The notes beneath the pieces were generated by a model. That model was not told the DNA's origin. It searched no databases and was given only the letters and a program-made list of their open reading frames with translations. A stretch of DNA of 64,000 nt from Zea mays (lineage: Eukaryota; Streptophyta; Magnoliopsida; Poales; Poaceae): the NCBI RefSeq assembly GCF_902167145.1, contig NC_050105.1:141531988-141595987 (forward strand), in the 5' to 3' direction. The translations under genes and the position numbers were made by a program. Numbering within the stretch: the first letter of the stretch is position 1; each line of letters begins with the position of its first letter. This document shows, piece by piece, positions 53,016 through 63,580 of this stretch.

Positions 53016-55700
53016 TTAGTTCTTGACTTTAGGTACCCAAATGGTTTTGGGTCCTTTGGCATTAGACACAAGAACTTTGGGTACCCAAACACAAGTCTTG
53101 GAGCCCTTGTGCTTGCCCCCAACATATTTGGCAACTATCTTGCCGGATTTGTTAGTTAACACATAAGATGCATCAAAAGTTTTAAATGAAAGATTATGTT
53201 CATTTGATGCACTAGGAGTTTTCTTAGGCAACTTAGCACGGGTTGGTTGCCTGGAACTAGATGTCTCACCCTTATACATGAAAGCATGATTAGGGCCAGA
53301 GTGAGACTTCCTAGAATGAATTCTCCTAATTTTGCTCTCGGGATAACCGGCAGGGTATAAAATGTAACCCTCGTTATCCTGAGGCATGGGAGCCTTGCCC
53401 TTAACAAAGTTGGACAATCTCTTAGGAGGGGCACTAATTTTGACATTGTCTCCCCTTTGAAAGCCAATGCCATCCTTAATGCCCGGGCGTCTCCCATTAT
53501 AAAGCATGCTATGAGCAAATTTAAATTTTTCATTTTCCAAGTTGTGCTCGGCAATTTTAGCATCTAGTTTTACTATATGATCATTTTGTTGCTTAATTAA
53601 AATCATGTGATCATAAATAGCATCAACATCAATATCTCTACATCTAGTACAAATAGTAACATGCTCAATGGTAGATGTAGAGGGTTTGCAAGAATTAAGT
53701 TCAACGATCTTAGTACGAAGTATATCATTCTTATCTCTAAGATCGGCAATTGTAACTTTGCAAACATCAAAATCTTTAGCCCTAGCAATCAAATTTTCAT
53801 TCTCTAATCTAAGGCTAGCAAGAGAAATGTTTAATTCTTCAATCCTAGCAAGCAAATTATCATTATTATCTATAGGATTGGGAATATTACAAACATGAGA
53901 ATCAACCTTAGCATTTAAACTAGCATTTTCATTTCTAAGGTTGTCAATCATCTCACGGCAAGTGCTTAGCTCACTAGATAATTTTTCACATTTTTCTACT
54001 TCTAGAGCATAAGCCTTTTTAACCTTAACATGTTTCTTGTTTTCTTTAATTAGACAATCCTCTTGGGAGTCCAAAAGGTCATCCTTTTCATGAATAGCAC
54101 TAATCAATTCATTCAATTTTTCTTTTTGCTCCATGTTAAGATTGGCAAAGAGAGCACGCAAATTATCTTCCTCACCACTAGCATTATCATCACTAGAAGA
54201 CTCATATTTAGTGGAGGAGTTGGATTTAACCTTCTTCTTTTTGCCGTCCTTTGCCATGAGGCACTTGTGGCCGACGTTGGGGAAGAGGAGTCCCTTGGTG
54301 ACGGCGATGTTGGCGGCGTCCTCGTCGTCGGAGGAGTCGCTTGAGCTTTCGTCGGAGTCCCACTCCCGACAAACATGGGCATCACCACCCTTCTTCTTGT
54401 AGTACCTCTTCTCCTTTCGCCTCCCCTTCTTGTCGTCGCCTCGGTCATTGTCACTAGATATAGGACATTTAGCGATAAAATGACCGGGCTTACCACACTT
54501 GTAGCAAACCTTCTTGGAGCGGGACTTGTAATCCTTCCCCCTCCTTTGCTTGAGGATTTGGCGGAAGCTCTTGATGACGAGCGCCATTTCCTCATTGTCG
54601 AGCTTGGAGGCATCTATTGGTTGTCGACTTGGTGTAGACTCCTCCTTCTTTTCTTCCGTTGCCTTGAATGCGACGGGTTAAGCCTCGGATGTAGATGGAT
54701 CATCAAGCTCGTTGATCTTCCTCGAGCCTTCGATCATGCACTCAAAACTTACAAAATGCCCGATTACTTCCTCGGGGGTCATTTTAGTATATCTACGATT
54801 ACCACGAATTAATTGAACTTGAGTAGGGTTAAGGAAAATAAGAGATCTTAGAATAACCTTAACCACTTCGTGATCATCCCACTTTACGCTCCCGAGGTTG
54901 CGCACTTGGTTCACCAAGGTCTTGAGCCGGTTGTACATGTGTTGCGGCTCTTCCCCTTTGCGAAGCCGGAACCGACCGAGCTCCCCCTCGATCGTTTCCC
55001 GCTTGGTGATCTTGGTGAGCTCATCTCCTTCGTGCGCGGTTTTGAGCACATCCCAAACCTCCTTGGCGCTCTTCAACCCTTGCACTTTGTTATACTCCTC
55101 TCTACTTAAAGAGGCGAGGAGTATTGTTGTTGCTTGAGAGTTGAAGTGCTCGATTTGGGCCACCTCATCCTCATCATAGTTCTCATCCCCTACCGACGGT
55201 ACCTGTGCACCAAACTCAACAACATCCCATATACTTTTGTGGAGCGAGGTTAGATGAAATCGCATTAAATCGCTCCACCTAGCGTAGTCTTCACCATCAA
55301 AAGTTGGTGGTTTGCCTAATGGGACGGAAAGTAAAGGTGTATGTTTGGAAATGCGAGGGTATCGTAGGGGGATCTTACTATACTTCTTGCGCTCTTGGCG
55401 CTTAGAAGTGACGGAGGGCGCATCGGAGTCGGAGGTTGATGTTGATGAAGTGTCGGTCTCGTAGTAGACCACCTTCCTCATCCTCTTGTGCTTGTCCCCA
55501 CTCCGACGCGGCTTGTGGGAAGAAGATTTTTCTTTCTTCTCTTTGTGGTGAGAAGAGGATTTCTTCTCCTTCCCTTTGTTGGAGGAGATCTTCTTCTCCT
55601 CCTTCCTCTTGGTGCGGGACTCTTCCGATGAAGTGCTCCCGTGGCTTGTAGTGGGCTTTTCGCCGGTCTCCATTTCCTTCTTGGCGTGATCTCCTGACAT
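53016..55700 (-). pseudogene. Sirevirus F gag, broken by a premature stop
   Basis: Starts at ATG 55700 (MSGDHAKK). The N-terminal part (340 aa, Ser/Lys-rich start then Gag core) ends at TAA 54680-54678. The same frame is open beyond it, through the CCHC knuckle (CYKCGKPGHFIAKC), an acidic patch and long coiled-coil segments, to TAA at 53018-53016. Apart from that one codon the gene looks whole. The long coiled-coil part is larger than in A, C and D. A complete Gag would not be made from this copy unless the stop is read through. Confidence 0.9.
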
Positions 55701-55734
55701 CACTTCGAGCGGTTAGGCTCTAATGAAGCACCGA

Positions 55735-55746
55735 GTTCTGATACCA
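55735..55746 (-). other. Primer binding site of element F
   Basis: Minus strand TGGTATCAGAAC, two bases from the LTR; the first 10 bases match the initiator-Met tRNA complement. Confidence 0.85.
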
Positions 55747-55748
55747 AT

Positions 55749-57038
55749 TGAAAGTCGCCTAGAGGGGGGGTGAATAGGGCGAAACTGAAATTTACAAATA
55801 TAAACACAACTACAAGCCGGGGTTAGCGTTAGTAATAAAGAAACGAGTCCGTGAGAGAGGGCGGAAAACAAATCCCAAGTAAATAAACAAGTAAGACACG
55901 GAGATTTGTTTTACCGAGGTTCGGTTCTTGCAAACCTACTCCCCGTTGAGGAGGCCACAAAGGCCGGGTCTCTTTCAACCCTTCCCTCTCTCAAACGATC
56001 CACGGATCGAGTGAGCTTTCTCTTCTCAATCACTTGGAACACAAAGTTCCCGCAAGGACCACCACAAGATTGGTGTCTCTTGCCTCAATTACAAGTGAGT
56101 TTGATTGCAAAGAAAAGGATCAAGAAAGAAGAAAGCAATCCAAGCGCAAGAGCTCGAAAGAACACAAGCAAATCACTCTCTCTAGTCACTATTGTGTTGT
56201 GTGGAATTTGGAGAGGATTTGATCTCTTTGGTGTGTCTAGAATTGAATGCTAGAGCTCTTGTAGTAGTTGGGAAGTGGAAAACTTGGATGCAATGAATGG
56301 TGGGGTGGTTGGGGTATTTATAGCCCCAACCACCAAAAGTGGCCGTTGGAAGGCTGTCTGCTCGATGGCGCACCGGACAGTCCGGTGCACACCGGACAGT
56401 CCGGTGCCCCCTGCCACGTCATCACTGCCGTTGGATTCTGACCATTGGAGCTTCTGACTTGTGGGCCCGCCTGAGTGTCCGGTACACACCGGACAGGTAC
56501 TGTTCCTTGTCCGGTGTGCCACTATGGGCACGCCTGCCATCTGCGCGCGCAGAGCGCGCATTAAATGCGCGGCAGAGAGCCGTTGGCGCGGAGGTAGCCG
56601 TTGCACCTTAGTCGCACCGGACAGTCCGGTGCACACCGGACAGTCCGGTGAATTTTAGCGGACTAGCCGTTGGCGTTTCCCGAAGCTGGCGAGTTCCTGA
56701 GCTCGACCTCCCTTGGCGCACCGGACACTGTCCGGTGTACACCGGACAGTCCGGTGAATTATAGCGCGAGTGCCTCTGGAAATTCCCGAAGGTGGCGAGT
56801 TTGAGTCTGAGTTCCCCTGGTGCACCGGACAGTCCGGTGCGCCAGACCAGGGGTGCCTTCGGTTGCCCCTTTGCTCCTTTGTTGAATCCAAAACTTGGTC
56901 TTTTTATTGGCTGAGTGTGAACCTTTTACACCTGTATAATCTATACACTTGGGCAAACTAGTTAGTCCAAAGATTTGTGTTGGACAATTCAACCACCAAA
57001 ATTATATAGGAACTAGGTGTAAGCCTAATTCCCTTTCA
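55749..57038 (-). repeat. 5' LTR of element F (1290 bp)
   Basis: TG...CA on the minus strand, palindromes 56371-56839, TATA box (TATAAATA on the minus strand, 56315-56322). Confidence 0.92.
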
Positions 57039-57368
57039 AGCATAAAATAGTACCAGACATAGCATAAAATTCTGTTTTCGTCACGTCACATGCATGGTCC
57101 AGCTTTTATGGAAGGTGCAATCATCACCCACTAGATGTGCGTGCAGTTTTCGATTTTTATGGCAGGTGCGGTTTCAGATCCGAAAATTATGACAAGTTCA
57201 AAAATTATGGCATATCCAAAAATTATCATGCATGCGAAAATTTTGCATGTTGGACACTTTGTGGGCGCGAACCAGATTTGAGCATAAAAATTCTTATGTT
57301 TTAGCTTAAATAATTTCAGATATAGCGTATATGTTGACTCAAACCCAACAACAGCCCTCGCGTCCATG
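57039..57368 (+). repeat. Divergent tandem repeat, copies 0 and 1
   Basis: AT-rich sequence with recurring GCATAAAAT/GCGTAAAAAT motifs. Together with 47519-47599 (left of F) it forms the first units of a repeat of roughly 375 bp that continues at 58206-58940. Function unknown; short related motifs (AAAATTATGGCA) recur. Confidence 0.65.
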
Positions 57369-58205
57369 TAGCTAGTGCTGCAACTTGGGCCGTGCCGTGC
57401 CGTCCCGGCACGAGCCCGCCGTGCTTCGGGCCTCAGTTAGTCGGGCCTGGCTAGCACGAAATAGAATCGGGCCGTGCCTTACCGGGCCTAGTGAGTAGAA
57501 GTAAGACCCAGCACGGCCCCAAAGCACGACGGGCTTCTGTCGGGCCGTGCTGGCCCAGGCACGGCACGCAATAATCGAACACAGGGAGGCCGTGGTGTTG
57601 AACGCAGGGAGACCTTTCTCTGTTGGTCCTTCTTGCAGCTCCTTCGCAAATACTCCAAATGGCGTGGTGTTGAACGCATGGAGACCTTTCCCTGTTGATA
57701 TTTCTGGGAGTTGCTCAAATGACAGGCCACCATTGACCTCGAACATGTGGTTTTCTTCGTTTCGTTCTTGCAGCTCCTATGCAATCGGCATTCGACAGTA
57801 GGCATATTGACATACATCGCGGCGGAGACGCAGAGGGCAGAGGAAGGATGGTCCACCCGCTTGTCTCCTCGGCTGGGCGGTCCACCCGCTTGTCTCCTCG
57901 GCTGGACGGCTGGGCGTGCTGGATGAATGGATGGCGGCGGCCGGTGGGAAGAAACCCTAATCGCGTGTAGATGAAAGCCGGCCTGCGCACCGTGCTGTTT
58001 CCGTGCCGGGCCGGCACGAACCCGGCCCACAACAACGTGTCGGGCCTTGTAGCACGACGGGCTGACATTTAGAGCACGGCCCAGCCCGCGATTCGTGTCG
58101 TGCTAGCCCGATTTTAAATCAGCCGTGTCGGGCCGTGCTTTATTTCATTTATCACGGGCCGTGCTCGGGCCGGCCCATTAGGCACGGCCCAGACTTTCAG
58201 GACTA
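57369..58205. mobile_element. Non-autonomous hAT relic
   Basis: Both ends are dense in GGGCCGTGC/GCACGGCCC motifs, as in the complete hAT at 59350, and both tips read TAG on their own strand. Inserted at CATG in repeat unit 1 (57365-57368 and 58206-58209 both CATG; the uninterrupted unit at 58570 shows the empty site). The interior has a ~73-bp tandem duplication (GTGGTGTTGAACGCA.GGAG at 57591 and 57663) and a 27-bp one (TCCACCCGCTTGTCTCCTCG near 57851). No transposase. Confidence 0.6.
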
Positions 58206-58940
58206 CATGCAGCCACCATAAATCAAGAGATTTGATTGAAGGAGTTGATTAGGGGATTTAATTAGTTGAGTTAATTAGGGAATTTGATTTTTTTACGGTA
58301 GTCACGGACACCTTAAATCAAGGGACTTCCTTTTTCATTGTGCTCACGAAAATATGCATATAGTACACTGGTGGACGCACTCCAGTTCGAGCGTAAAATG
58401 CTTTAGTGTCTAGCGTAAAACTCCTCGATTTTGACCGCAAATACCAAACCAATGTGAGAGACATTGACAACTCTGATGCTTTGTATTTATGATCGTAAAA
58501 ATCCTAAAGTTTAAGCATAAAATAGTGTTCGATACGCCGTAAACGTTGATTCAATCCCAACCAACAGCCACAACGTCCATGCAACCACTATAAATCAAGG
58601 GATTTGATTAGGAGAGTTGATTATGAGATTTGATTAGAGGAGTTGATCATGGGATTTGATGTTTTATGGCAGTTACATATACCATAAATTAAGGGGTTTA
58701 CTTTTTCATTGTGCATACGGAAAATATGCATAGGAGATATTGGTGGCGGTCCCCAGATTTACGTAAAATCCTTTAACTTTTAGCGCAAAAATATCATTAG
58801 GTTTGACCGTAAAAACGATCCAAAGTGAGAGATGTTGATAACTCATATATGTTGTATTTATGATAAAAAAATCATCAAGTTTGTGCGTAAAATAATGGCA
58901 TATGTAGTGTAAATGTTATTCCCGTAGAAATATCAAAGCC
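58206..58940 (+). repeat. Divergent tandem repeat, copies 1 (end), 2 and 3
   Basis: Blocks ATAAATCAAG.GATTTGATT, TTTTTCATTGTGC...AAAATATGCATA, TTTGACCG.AAA, GAGAGA.GTTGA.AACTC and ATTTATGAT..TAAAAATC recur in order with a period near 375 bp. Confidence 0.75.
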
Positions 58941-59341
58941 ACGTGAGATATGACATATTGATCACCATAAAATCCTCAAATGGAATGCATAAAAAATGCA
59001 GTGGTCGGCATAAAAATATCATCGCATCACATGGATCAGATGAGGTCGTGTTGGAGGATGCTCCAAAGCCGCCGGATCAGAGGAGGTCGTCGTTGGACGA
59101 TCCACACTGTCGTAGCAACGTCCGACACGTCGAAGCTCGAATAATAGTTGGAGGTAGGAGGGCCTTGCCACCATGCGCACATCAGGGCCTGAGGCCGACG
59201 TCGCTGCAACGCCCCCCCTTGGGAACCGCCGTCGCCGCATGCCTCAGGGAGCAGCCGCCGCGCGAGCCTCGGAATCTGCCACCATCGCGTGCCTCTCAGG
59301 AACTGTCGCCGGGGTGGGGCGTCAAAACTAAACCCTAGCGA
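58941..59341. other. GC-rich unassigned sequence
   Basis: From about 59030 the sequence turns GC-rich and is open in several frames, but shows no family I recognise. It ends at the hAT target site. Confidence 0.4.
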
Positions 59342-59866
59342 CCTGGGGCTATAGTTGTCCAAACGGGCGGGCCGGGCCAGCACGGCCCGAGCCCGATTAG
59401 GCACGACACGACTAGCACGGGCCGAGCCCGGCACGGCTTACCTAGCGGGCCGGGTCGTGCCTTACCGCGGGCTGATTAGCCGGCCCAAGCACGGCACGCA
59501 TACCCTTATACGGGCTGGGCCGGGCCTGTGGCCCGTTAAGCCCGTTAGTGCCGGGCCGCCCATCAGCCCGTTAATACAAAAAACAAAACAGTCTACAGTT
59601 CAATAGCTATAAAATAGCAAGCAGATATAGAACAATTTAACAGCTAGAAGTAGAGGGATTTAGTGGAGCCTTAGTGCAATGCTGCCTCATTAAAAACCTT
59701 CCTAGGTAAAAACTCACACCTCGTGAGAATACCCTAGGAAGGAAAAGAGTACAGCCAGCTCCAAAAGTTTCATTGTCCAATGTTCATTACATATTTACAT
59801 CACAATTCACAGTTTGAGGATGAACACCACACTCACACAGACAGCCTGACAGAGTGACAGGCAATT

Positions 59867-62071
59867 TCATCTAATCCTACTTGTCCCGGGTCTAGGAGCT
59901 ACAACTTCATCCAGGTTCATATTCTCAAGTTCATCTTCAAATTCCTTTGTCTCCTTGTCGACGCAGTGCTGCATGTGGGAATCAGCTAACTCCCAGTCCT
60001 TGATACAGGACAAGATTTCCACCATATCACAGGTTAGCCGTCGTCGCCGCTCCTCGATCACCCTGCCAGCAAGACTAAAGGTAGATTCCGAAGATATGGT
60101 AGAAGCAGGAACAGTCAACACATCCTTAGCTAGTATAGAAAGAATAGGATATGTAATCATATGCTGATGCCACCAACTGAGAATACTGAAATCAGAACCA
60201 AACTGGGATACAGTGTCACTGTCCAGGTAGGAAGACAGCTCAGATATAGCTGCAGAAGATGTAATAGAGACAGAGGTACCTGGTATGTCATCACCATAAA
60301 TGTCATCCCAAGCTTCAATACCCTTACCTGAAGTACCACTAGGTTGATGATCTGTGCTCAATCGCACAGAACCAAACTTGGCTTCATACAACTGATAAGT
60401 CTGAGATAATTTAGTACGAACAGTTTGTGGAAGATTAGAGTAGTTAGTGCCAGTGAGACTAGATAACCTCAAGAGAAGCTTATGGAAACCCCTCATTTTA
60501 GCTCTAGGATCAAGAATGAAAGCAAATGAGTATAGAATGGGTATTTGCCTCCAGTATTTAAGAAACTTGGTTTTCATTGGCACAACAGCATCTCTCATGA
60601 GCTCATCATTTTCATAAGAACTTAAATGTCTAGCAATTCTAAAAATATGATGCAGCATTAATGGAGAGGTAGGATAATAAACACCAGACAATGCAACAGT
60701 AGATTCATGAAACAACTCAAGAAAGGTTAACAATTTTTCAGCAATGATCCAGTGATTGTCAGTAAGTAAAGGGGTGCCATCAGTAGCCAAAGGATACTGG
60801 GTTTTGATGAAAACAGAGAAGGTGCTACGATGAGGCAACACATGTTTAAGCATAATGTAAGTAGAATTCCACCTCACATCCATATCGACACCAAACTTCC
60901 GAGGACGGATACCCATACTCAAACAATAGCTCTTATATGCCGCAATACGTTGATTAGAAGAATTCAAATAAGTGATAGCAGTTCTAAAATCATTAACACA
61001 TGACTTCAACCGTTTCAAACCAGATTTAACAATGAGATTAATAATGTGGCAAGCACACCGTTGATGCAACAGAATAGAGGACATATTATGAGTATCATCT
61101 AATTCATAGTCAGGTATGCCAAGGTAACTAGAGAACAAAGGTATAAGATATGACATGGCAGTTTTGTTAGATGAAGCATTGTCAAGAGTAATTGCAAAGA
61201 TCTTATCAGTTAAGCCATACTCATCTACCACCAAGGAAACACGTTCAGCAATGTTCTTACCAGTATGGCCGTCCTCAATTGGCCTTAGACCAAGCAACCT
61301 TTTCTCTAACTCCCAATTAGAGTTCACAAAGTGAGCAACAACAGAAATGTAATCCTCTTTAGCCTTTCCAGACCAAATGTCAGAGGTAAGGGCAACAGAG
61401 GATACCCCAGTTTTAAAGACCTCAATTAACTTCTCTACACGCCCATTATAGTGTTTCACAAAGTCTCTAGCAGTTGTTTGCCTAGAAGATTTAACAAATC
61501 TAGGGTTATGGGCACGAGCTATGTACTCCTGAAAAGCATCAGACTCACCAAACGACAATGGAAGATCCTCTCTAGCAATTAATCGGACAAGTTCAGTGCG
61601 TGCAACTTCACTAGAGTACTCCCAACGCAACAGAGAACCATCTGGATTGTACTTAAGTATAGACTGAGTGCCAGTGCGCTCTTTCTTAACCTTACAACTA
61701 TCCTTGTGCCTAAGCAAGTGCCCAGTCCCAGCAGATGATTTAGCAGAGAATTGTTGTTTGCAGTGATGACAAATGGCATGAGTTCTTACCCTCTTACCAT
61801 TCTCAAAGTTGAACACCTGTTCAAAGTCCTCCCAGACTGGAGAACTGGAGGCCCTCTTCCTCGTTCGCCCCTGGTTATCCGTGCTTGCCTCGGTACGGGT
61901 CGCACTGCTGGAGCCCGTTCCCCCAACATCGCCGGAAGGAGCCGCTGCAGCATCCCGACGGAGAGCAGCAGAGCTACAACCGAACAGAGCTTGAGCAGCA
62001 TCTTCTTCCTCGTTATGGGTTTCCAACAAGTGCTCCTCGTGCTCGGCCTCGGCTACCGGGTCAAGTTCCAT
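59867..62071 (-). CDS. hAT transposase
   Basis: A 734-aa protein that cuts and rejoins the element ends. It starts at ATG 62071 (MELDPVAEAE). Order: acidic N-terminus, Ser-rich linker, BED zinc finger (about 80-130: CHHCKQQF...HLLRHKDSC), RNase H-like catalytic region with TSDIWSG and TLDNASSN carrying the conserved Asp residues, the insertion domain with CHIINLIVKSGL and RWNSTY, and the C-terminal hATC dimerisation domain (WWHQH...YPILSILAKDVL, ASTISSESTFSLAGRVI). Length and motifs fit Tam3/Ac-type plant transposases. No stop or frame break was seen, so it may be functional. Confidence 0.95.
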   Translation of the reverse strand: MELDPVAEAEHEEHLLETHNEEEDAAQALFGCSSAALRRDAAAAPSGDVGGTGSSSATRTEASTDNQGRTRKRASSSPVWEDFEQVFNFENGKRVRTHAICHHCKQQFSAKSSAGTGHLLRHKDSCKVKKERTGTQSILKYNPDGSLLRWEYSSEVARTELVRLIAREDLPLSFGESDAFQEYIARAHNPRFVKSSRQTTARDFVKHYNGRVEKLIEVFKTGVSSVALTSDIWSGKAKEDYISVVAHFVNSNWELEKRLLGLRPIEDGHTGKNIAERVSLVVDEYGLTDKIFAITLDNASSNKTAMSYLIPLFSSYLGIPDYELDDTHNMSSILLHQRCACHIINLIVKSGLKRLKSCVNDFRTAITYLNSSNQRIAAYKSYCLSMGIRPRKFGVDMDVRWNSTYIMLKHVLPHRSTFSVFIKTQYPLATDGTPLLTDNHWIIAEKLLTFLELFHESTVALSGVYYPTSPLMLHHIFRIARHLSSYENDELMRDAVVPMKTKFLKYWRQIPILYSFAFILDPRAKMRGFHKLLLRLSSLTGTNYSNLPQTVRTKLSQTYQLYEAKFGSVRLSTDHQPSGTSGKGIEAWDDIYGDDIPGTSVSITSSAAISELSSYLDSDTVSQFGSDFSILSWWHQHMITYPILSILAKDVLTVPASTISSESTFSLAGRVIEERRRRLTCDMVEILSCIKDWELADSHMQHCVDKETKEFEDELENMNLDEVVAPRPGTSRIR

Positions 62072-62162
62072 GGCGACCAGCCAACCACCTCGCCGGGCGT
62101 CGGCAACTCTGGCTCCTCAACGGTGCGCGACAGCCGATAGGGATCTAAGAAACAAAGACAAA

Positions 62163-62390
62163 GATCTGGATTAGGGTTAGGTTTTCGGGCCGGAAGAGAC
62201 CACGAGAGAGAGAACCGAGGGCAGCCATTGTTTACCTGCGCTACGCTGCGCACCGGAGCACCAGAGTCGTCCACGACACACCGACGAGAGAGAACCGAGG
62301 GCAGCCGGGCAGGGAGGAATGAGGAAGAGAGACCAGATCTGGATTAGGGTTAGGTTTTCGGGCCGGAAGAGACCACGAGAGAGAGAGAGA
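62163..62390 (-). repeat. Duplicated segment in the hAT promoter region
   Basis: GATCTGGATTAGGGTTAGGT plus the following TTTCGGGCCGGAAGAGACC is present at 62164 and 62337; AGAGAGAACCGAGGGCAGCC occurs near 62209 and 62287. The duplicated part includes a telo-box-like TTAGGGTTAGG. It lies upstream of the transposase start. Confidence 0.75.
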
Positions 62391-62948
62391 CCCGGAAGAG
62401 CACCGCCGGAAGCTAGGAACCACACCGGCGGCGGGGGAAGAGAGCTAGGGAGGACCGGAGGAGAATACCACGCCGGAGTCCGGACGTACCGCTGTGGGGA
62501 TGGGGGAGGCGGGAGGCCCAGAGGGAAATCGTCGCTGCGCCGCTGCAGAGGGAGGGGAAGACCACCGGTCACCGGAGTCCGTACTCACCGCCGGTCACCG
62601 GAGTCCGTACTCCGTAGGCGGTGGAGGCGGCAGCGGGATTCGCCGAGTCGGGACGGGAACGAGACACGGGAGAGGGAGAGTGGAGAGTGGAGAGTGGAGA
62701 CTGTAGGGCATAGGCGGTGGAGGCGACCGTGTAAATCTAACGGGCTGTACGGGCCGCCCGTTTATACGGGCCGTGCCTGGGCTGACCCGACGGGCTGCTT
62801 CATCGCCCCAAGCACGGCCCGATGGTCGGGTCGGGCCAGGCACGGCCCGCGTGTTACCGTGTCGTGCCGGGCTGGCGACGGGCCAAAACCGTGCCGGGCC
62901 ACGGGCCGCCTGGTGGGCCCGTACTGTATGGACAACTATACCTGGGGC

Positions 62949-63580
62949 TCCTTTTATAGACATCCAGGACCTAGTGTGGCTGAATCGGATGCAGCATTAG
63001 ATCAGGGCTTCCCCCACCTATTGGAAGCCTAGGGTCTTGTAATATACAATCTCTCTCTCTCTATATATATATGTGTATTAAAGAAAAGGCACACAGTATG
63101 TTGATGAAGATGGCTAGATCAATCTATCTTTCGATAAGAACTTAGATAGTTGAAACGGCTAAATCCTAAGGCTTAGGCCAAACTTCAGCAGGGCGTAGAA
63201 ACGGACGTGCAAAATACTATTTTATATTATAGACGATATTGTTTGCAGATTGTAGTTTAAAATAGGTAGTGGGATAGGAAGCGTGATAGATAGTCTGCTG
63301 GAGATACTTTATCACTAGGCTCGTTATGTGGAACCAAGCCGGGCAATTCTCTCTCTCTTCCAACTAGGATTGTCCTGACATGTCTTGGCTATAAGACTAT
63401 CAGTGCAGATTACTCATATCTTAACTCTATATCACTATTTATATTTCAGTCATCAAGATTTCTTACTCTATGTTACAATCATTTGCACCCATATCCCTCC
63501 TTATATTCTCTCTATATCCACAACTACATATTCTCTTCATTCTAATTCAATTACTATATTTTTCTCCATATATAATAGTT
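62949..63580. other. Low-copy DNA right of the hAT, with a microsatellite
   Basis: No supported gene. A (CT)n(AT)n microsatellite lies at 63048-63071. CTTCAGCAG (63183) and CTGCTGGAG (63295) might be ends of a small MITE; weak. Confidence 0.45.

Larger units (their letters stand above)
47600..57038 (-). mobile_element. Sirevirus F (Copia), full length, gag with nonsense codon
   Basis: A 9439-bp minus-strand element of a different Sirevirus family from A, C and D. 3' LTR 47600-48929, pol, gag, PBS, 5' LTR 55749-57038. The duplication AGCAT sits at 47595-47599 and 57039-57043. By eye, about seven substitutions over ~1290 aligned LTR bases, plus two palindrome-unit length changes. It is inserted in a divergent tandem repeat. 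Confidence 0.93.
59350..62940 (-). mobile_element. Complete hAT transposon
   Basis: 3591 bp with terminal inverted repeats TATAGTTGTCC...GGACAACTATA and a perfect 8-bp duplication CCTGGGGC (59342-59349 and 62941-62948), the hAT hallmark. Subterminal zones at 59360-59580 and 62745-62930 are packed with GGGCCGTGC-type motifs on both strands, likely transposase binding sites. It encodes an uninterrupted transposase on the minus strand. Confidence 0.95.

Noticed and set aside
57488..58030. Minus-strand ORFs of the 57.4-58.1 kb block as a gene
   Set aside because: They overlap hAT subterminal repeats and local tandem duplications; no domain seen.
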